This document shows positions 61,194 to 64,000 of a stretch of DNA of 64,000 nt, in pieces. The translations under genes and the position numbers were made by a program. Every line of letters begins with the position of its first letter. Positions within the stretch are counted from its first letter, which is position 1. This stretch comes from Amycolatopsis sp. FDAARGOS 1241 (GTDB lineage: Bacteria; Actinomycetota; Actinomycetes; Mycobacteriales; Pseudonocardiaceae): NCBI RefSeq assembly GCF_016889705.1, contig NZ_CP069526.1, positions 5,332,001 to 5,396,000 of the forward strand. Reading direction: 5' to 3'. The notes below the pieces were generated by a model that was not told the origin of the DNA, made no database searches, and saw only the letters and a list, made by a program, of their open reading frames with translations.

Positions 61194-61727
61194 ATGGACA
61201 TCGGACTCCTGGTGATCCGGCTCCTGATCGGCCTACTCATTGCGGGCCACGGTGTGCAGAAGGTGACCCCGTGGTTGGGTGGTCATGGCCTCTCCGGCGG
61301 TGCGGAGGAATTCCGCCGAGACGGTTTCCGAGGCGGCGTCATCACGGCTCTCACCGCAGGTGGTACACAGATCGGGTCCGGGCTACTGCTAGCCGCGGGG
61401 GCGTTGACTCCCGTGGCGACGATGGGAGCGATGGGGGCGATGACCGTCGCGGTGACCGTGAAGTGGCACAAGGGCCTCTGGGTGCAAAACGACGGCTACG
61501 AGTACCCCGGCGTGCTCGTCATCGTGGCCGCTGCACTCGCGCTGACGGGCCCCGGCACACTGTCGCTTGACGCCGCCCTGAACATCATGCTGCCGTCGTG
61601 GATCGCCCCCGCCGCCATTGCCGCCGGCATCGGCAGCGGACTGCTGGCCCGGCTAATCCTCCACTCACAAAACGGAGATTCCCATGAAGACACTGCCAGC
61701 AAGACTGCCAGCGAGCTGGCACGGTAG
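61194..61727 (+). CDS. DoxX-family membrane protein
   Basis: 177 residues with four predicted membrane helices (LLVIRLLIGLLIAGHGVQKV, ITALTAGGTQIGSGLLLAAG, VLVIVAAALALTGPG, IAPAAIAAGIGSGLLARLI). HGVQKV-type first loop is the DoxX hallmark. ACAAGGAAAAG precedes the ATG at 61194. It overlaps the DUF1275 gene by 44 bp. DoxX proteins often accompany oxidoreductases or detoxifying enzymes. Confidence 0.88.
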   Translation: MDIGLLVIRLLIGLLIAGHGVQKVTPWLGGHGLSGGAEEFRRDGFRGGVITALTAGGTQIGSGLLLAAGALTPVATMGAMGAMTVAVTVKWHKGLWVQNDGYEYPGVLVIVAAALALTGPGTLSLDAALNIMLPSWIAPAAIAAGIGSGLLARLILHSQNGDSHEDTASKTASELAR

Positions 61728-62400
61728 CGCGGCCTTCCCGGCCCTGCTACTCGGGCTGACCGCGGTCACCGGGGTCGTGGACGCGGTCAGCTATCTCCAC
61801 CTCCAGCACACCTTCGTCGCCAACATGACCGGTAACGTCGTGTTCCTCGCCTTCGGCATCGCAGGAGCCACCGACATCTCGGCACCGGCCGCGCTCGCCG
61901 CACTAGCCGCGTTCCTCCTCGGAGCACTCGCCGGCGGACGACTCGCCCGGCAACGCGGCGGCCACCGCGGCCGCCACCTCACCGTCGCCACCACCATCGC
62001 CCTGACGGGCCTGCTCCTGGCCCTCGCCATCTCACTGCTGTTGGACGATGAAACCCCTACCGCTCACTACCTGCTGATCGTCACGCTCGCTACCACCATG
62101 GGCCTGCAGAACGCCACCGCCCGAGCACTGGCCGTCCCCGACTTCACCACAACGGTCCTCACCCTCACGTTGACCGGACTGTCAGCCGACAGCCCCTGGG
62201 GCGCAAGAAAATCCAGCAAGCCACTGCGGAGGCTCTCTTCCGCGGTCACCATGCTCGCCGGAGCTCTGGCCGGGGCGGTACTGGTCCTCAACGTCAACGC
62301 AACCGCCGCCCTCGGACTCGCGGCCGCGCTGCAAGCAGCGATCGCCGTCACCGCGCACGCCCTGTCACGAAACACCGAACCGACCGCATGGACTGCATGA
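61684..62400 (+). CDS. DUF1275 (YoaK-like) membrane protein
   Basis: 238 residues, about six helices. The family N-terminus is LLLGLTAVTGVVDAVSYLHL, QHTFVANMTGNVVFLAFGIA. Then TTMGLQNATARALAVPDFTT and GALAGAVLVLNVNATAALGL. Function unknown; possibly a transporter. Starts inside the end of doxX (ATG 61684), implying coupling. Confidence 0.9.
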   Translation: MKTLPARLPASWHGSAAFPALLLGLTAVTGVVDAVSYLHLQHTFVANMTGNVVFLAFGIAGATDISAPAALAALAAFLLGALAGGRLARQRGGHRGRHLTVATTIALTGLLLALAISLLLDDETPTAHYLLIVTLATTMGLQNATARALAVPDFTTTVLTLTLTGLSADSPWGARKSSKPLRRLSSAVTMLAGALAGAVLVLNVNATAALGLAAALQAAIAVTAHALSRNTEPTAWTA

Positions 62401-62499
62401 CCCACCGCTAGCTGACGACCTCACCCCACGCCCGGACCGATGACCGGCCCCATGCTCGCGGCCGGAACTCCGCGGGCAGTGCGCGGCTTGAGAACGTGC

Positions 62500-62640
62500 A
62501 CATGCGTGGAGTCGACCAAAGCGGCGGACAGGTCCAGCAGACCGGCAGCACGGCCCGCAGGCCCCGCCGCGAGGTGATGCCGAGCTTGGCGAAGATCTCT
62601 GCCACTCGTAGCGCACAGCGCTCTCCACCGTCATCACGGA
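62500..62640 (-). pseudogene. LuxR-type HTH remnant
   Basis: The minus strand reads VESAVR and, in the next frame, AEIFAKLGITSRRGLRAVL, the second half of a LuxR helix-turn-helix. Frame-broken and truncated. Confidence 0.5.
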
Positions 62641-62714
62641 CTCCTAGGAGTGTGCAGGCAGGCGCCTTCCTACTCGTGAGTCAAGCAGCCAATATCTTCC
62701 GCCGTCTCCCCAGG

Positions 62715-62897
62715 TCAGGGGTTTGTCGGTGCCTCGCCGCGTTTCAGGGCGGCAATGGTCGCCCGGATTCTCTCTTCTTCCTCGTCAGCACTTGCGCTCA
62801 TGCCAGTGACCTCGAGGTGGCCGGCCAAAGCGGCTTCAAGCCGACCCAGCCATTCGGCGTTCGATTCGCCGGGTTTCCGCTGCACCTGGTCAACCAT
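62715..62897 (-). CDS. Small hypothetical protein
   Basis: 60 residues (MVDQVQRKPGESNAEWLGRL; ends EERIRATIAALKRGEAPTNP). Acidic middle, helical. ATG 62897 is preferred over an upstream start because the preceding residues look non-coding. Unknown family. Confidence 0.45.
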   Translation of the reverse strand: MVDQVQRKPGESNAEWLGRLEAALAGHLEVTGMSASADEEEERIRATIAALKRGEAPTNP

Positions 62898-63189
62898 GCC
62901 CTCACGGCCTCCCGTAGCACGTGCCGAAAGCAAGGCTTAGCGTCTTGCCGCTGGTAGGGGCCGCCGGCAAGACGGAGGGGAGAAGTCCTGCCAGCGGTCC
63001 TTGTGAGCGATCCGTGGGCGGCTAGGACCGCCTGCTCCATTGTCCAATCCCGGGCGGTGCTTGTTACAAGATCTTTTGTCGTGCTACCCGGAGAGATCCT
63101 GGACTCGGCCCGGGTCGAGCAGAAACCTCTGCGGCGTTGACCGCTGCCACGGCTGGCCCGCCCTCGACGTGGGCTCGCGCACTGCGCGC

Positions 63190-63332
63190 CCTACCAGCTC
63201 AAACATCTCGCCGAGGCGACCGGGATGTCGATCTCGGGCACCCGCAGCTCCTACACCGTCGACGAGGTTGCCGCCGTCGCCCGCCGGATCGGCCGGCAGC
63301 CCCGGTTCTGCACCGACGAGACCGGCGAGTGA
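63190..63332 (+). CDS. Small HTH-like protein, N-terminus unclear
   Basis: The plus strand encodes APYQLKHLAEATGMSISGTR, SSYTVDEVAAVARRIGRQPR and FCTDETGE, ending at 63332. The Q-L-K-x-L-A-E-A-T-G-M-S-x-S-G-x-R segment is a helix-turn-helix-like motif found in small proteins of actinomycete plasmids. No start codon is evident in frame. Confidence 0.45.
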
Positions 63333-63664
63333 GCATCGTGACCAGCGACAACACCGCCGACACCACCGCGGCCGCCATCGCCGCCGGATGTGCCTGCAAC
63401 CCGGCCTGGCCCGCGCTCGCGGTCACCCGCGACGACGGCAGCACCGAACCCGTGCACGCCGCCGACACTCCGGGCCCACTGGCCCTGCTCTACTACGCCC
63501 ACTACACCCGCTGCGGCGTCCAGTACCCGGGGCCGTTCCGCCTTCCACCCCGCACCCCCGCCCGCGCGTACGTCCGCGGCCGCACCGGCCCAGCCCCAAC
63601 CTGGGTCCGACACCACACCAGCGCGGACCGCACGGCGGCCGGGGACAGCGGCACGGCCAGATGA
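63329..63664 (+). CDS. Small hypothetical protein
   Basis: 111 residues from GTG 63329, which overlaps the stop of the HTH-like frame (GTGA). Contains AAAIAAGCACNPAWPALAVT and ALLYYAHYTRCGVQYPGPF. Coupled expression is likely. A strong terminator follows it. Unknown family. Confidence 0.5.
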   Translation: MSIVTSDNTADTTAAAIAAGCACNPAWPALAVTRDDGSTEPVHAADTPGPLALLYYAHYTRCGVQYPGPFRLPPRTPARAYVRGRTGPAPTWVRHHTSADRTAAGDSGTAR

Positions 63665-63674
63665 CCAGGCGTCG

Positions 63675-63716
63675 GGGCGGTCTCACCGGCCAGCTGCTTG
63701 ACCGGTGAGACCGCCC
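63675..63716 (+). terminator. Strong hairpin terminator
   Basis: Perfect 15-bp arms GGGCGGTCTCACCGG and its complement around a 12-nt loop, 11 bp after the preceding stop. No T-run, as is common in high-GC actinomycetes. Confidence 0.75.
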
Positions 63717-63821
63717 GCCGGCGCCGCCCACGGCGTGGGCCAGGCGAGCGACACGCGGTGGTTAAGACCTACCCGGGGCGCGGCAGGACAAACCCAGCCC
63801 GAGCGAGCCGACCAGCGATCT

Positions 63822-63973
63822 ACAGGCCGTTCAGGCGATCGCGGTCGCGGGCTTCGGCGGCGAGTACCTCGTCGTAGGCCCGGGGGTTCCACCAGCGGGC
63901 GATGGCGGTGTCGAACAGGGTGTGCAGGTCGGCGGGATCGAGCGCGTCGACCTCGACCTGGATCAGCTGTCCA
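63822..63973 (-). CDS. Partial hypothetical protein
   Basis: The minus strand reads HGQLIQVEVDALDPADLHTL, FDTAIARWWNPRAYDEVLAA, EARDRDRLNGL and stop. Protein-like with a conserved-looking WW-N-P segment, resembling short actinomycete plasmid proteins. The start is not found; an in-frame stop lies just upstream. Confidence 0.4.
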
Positions 63974-64000
63974 TGGGCGTGTCACTCAGGTCGTGCAACT

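Noticed and set aside
1..64000. tRNA, rRNA genes, riboswitches or CRISPR arrays
   Set aside because: No cloverleaf with a T-loop GGTTCGA context, no rRNA-like sequence and no regularly spaced repeats were seen on reading both strands.

Overview
This 64 kb window is high-GC DNA from an actinomycete, most likely a Pseudonocardiaceae-type or related filamentous actinobacterium. The inference rests on the codon bias, the GTG and TTG starts, and lineage-typical families such as the DUF574 methyltransferase, TetR/HxlR regulators, a two-prenyl-synthase terpenoid cluster and a 3Fe-4S ferredoxin/P450 pair. No rRNA, tRNA or CRISPR array is visible. The segment looks like an accessory region. Intact operons are separated by broken genes, complete insertion sequences (IS3, IS5, IS630 types) and fragments of transposases, recombinases and an integrase.

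Layout. 0-0.5 kb holds the start of ilvD. 0.5-3.5 kb is wreckage: an SDR remnant, an IS3 element, a LysR remnant and an FAD-oxidase fragment. 3.5-13.4 kb is a LuxR gene and then, all on the minus strand, a tightly coupled catabolic operon: SDR dehydrogenase, HyuA-type and HyuB-type carboxylase/hydrolase subunits, acyl-CoA ligase and Baeyer-Villiger monooxygenase. Two perfect palindromic operators lie upstream of it, facing a divergent tetR that carries an in-frame stop. 13.4-16.3 kb is decayed DNA with a truncated HD-domain gene and an IS5 element. 16.3-19.4 kb is an RHS/YD-repeat protein that has lost its 5' end; its C-terminus resembles ADP-ribosyl cyclase (NADase) toxins. 19.4-25 kb has plasmid-like hypotheticals and a tetR/carboxylesterase pair with its operators. 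25-34 kb has HxlR/hydrolase and TetR/SDR pairs, a secreted trypsin-like protease, recombinase halves, a 110-bp duplication and a frameshifted DUF4145 gene.

34.3-38.3 kb is the most distinctive block. It is a four-gene minus-strand operon of two polyprenyl diphosphate synthases, a UbiA-superfamily membrane protein and a geranyl-diphosphate C-methyltransferase homologue, with no canonical terpene cyclase. It suggests a C-methylated (non-multiple-of-five) prenyl substrate used by a UbiA-type cyclase or prenyltransferase. A 74-bp repeat occurs on both sides of it (34.2 and 40.7 kb).

39-45 kb holds small hypotheticals, hairpin repeats, a frame-broken UvrD-like helicase and a DUF574 methyltransferase. 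45.9-48.9 kb encodes a fused ferredoxin-ferredoxin reductase followed by a cytochrome P450, a self-contained oxidation system. 49.9-51.0 kb is an IS630 element beside a truncated integrase. 51-54.4 kb is mostly hypotheticals and remnants. 54.5-62.4 kb is a small-molecule hydrolysis neighbourhood: a minus-strand RidA/isochorismatase pair, then plus-strand Tat-exported metallo-beta-lactamase-fold protein, YtcJ-type amidohydrolase, second isochorismatase-family hydrolase, DoxX and DUF1275 membrane proteins. The last 1.6 kb has small plasmid-type genes and a strong hairpin terminator.

All function calls are from reading translations and motifs by eye; no database search was run.
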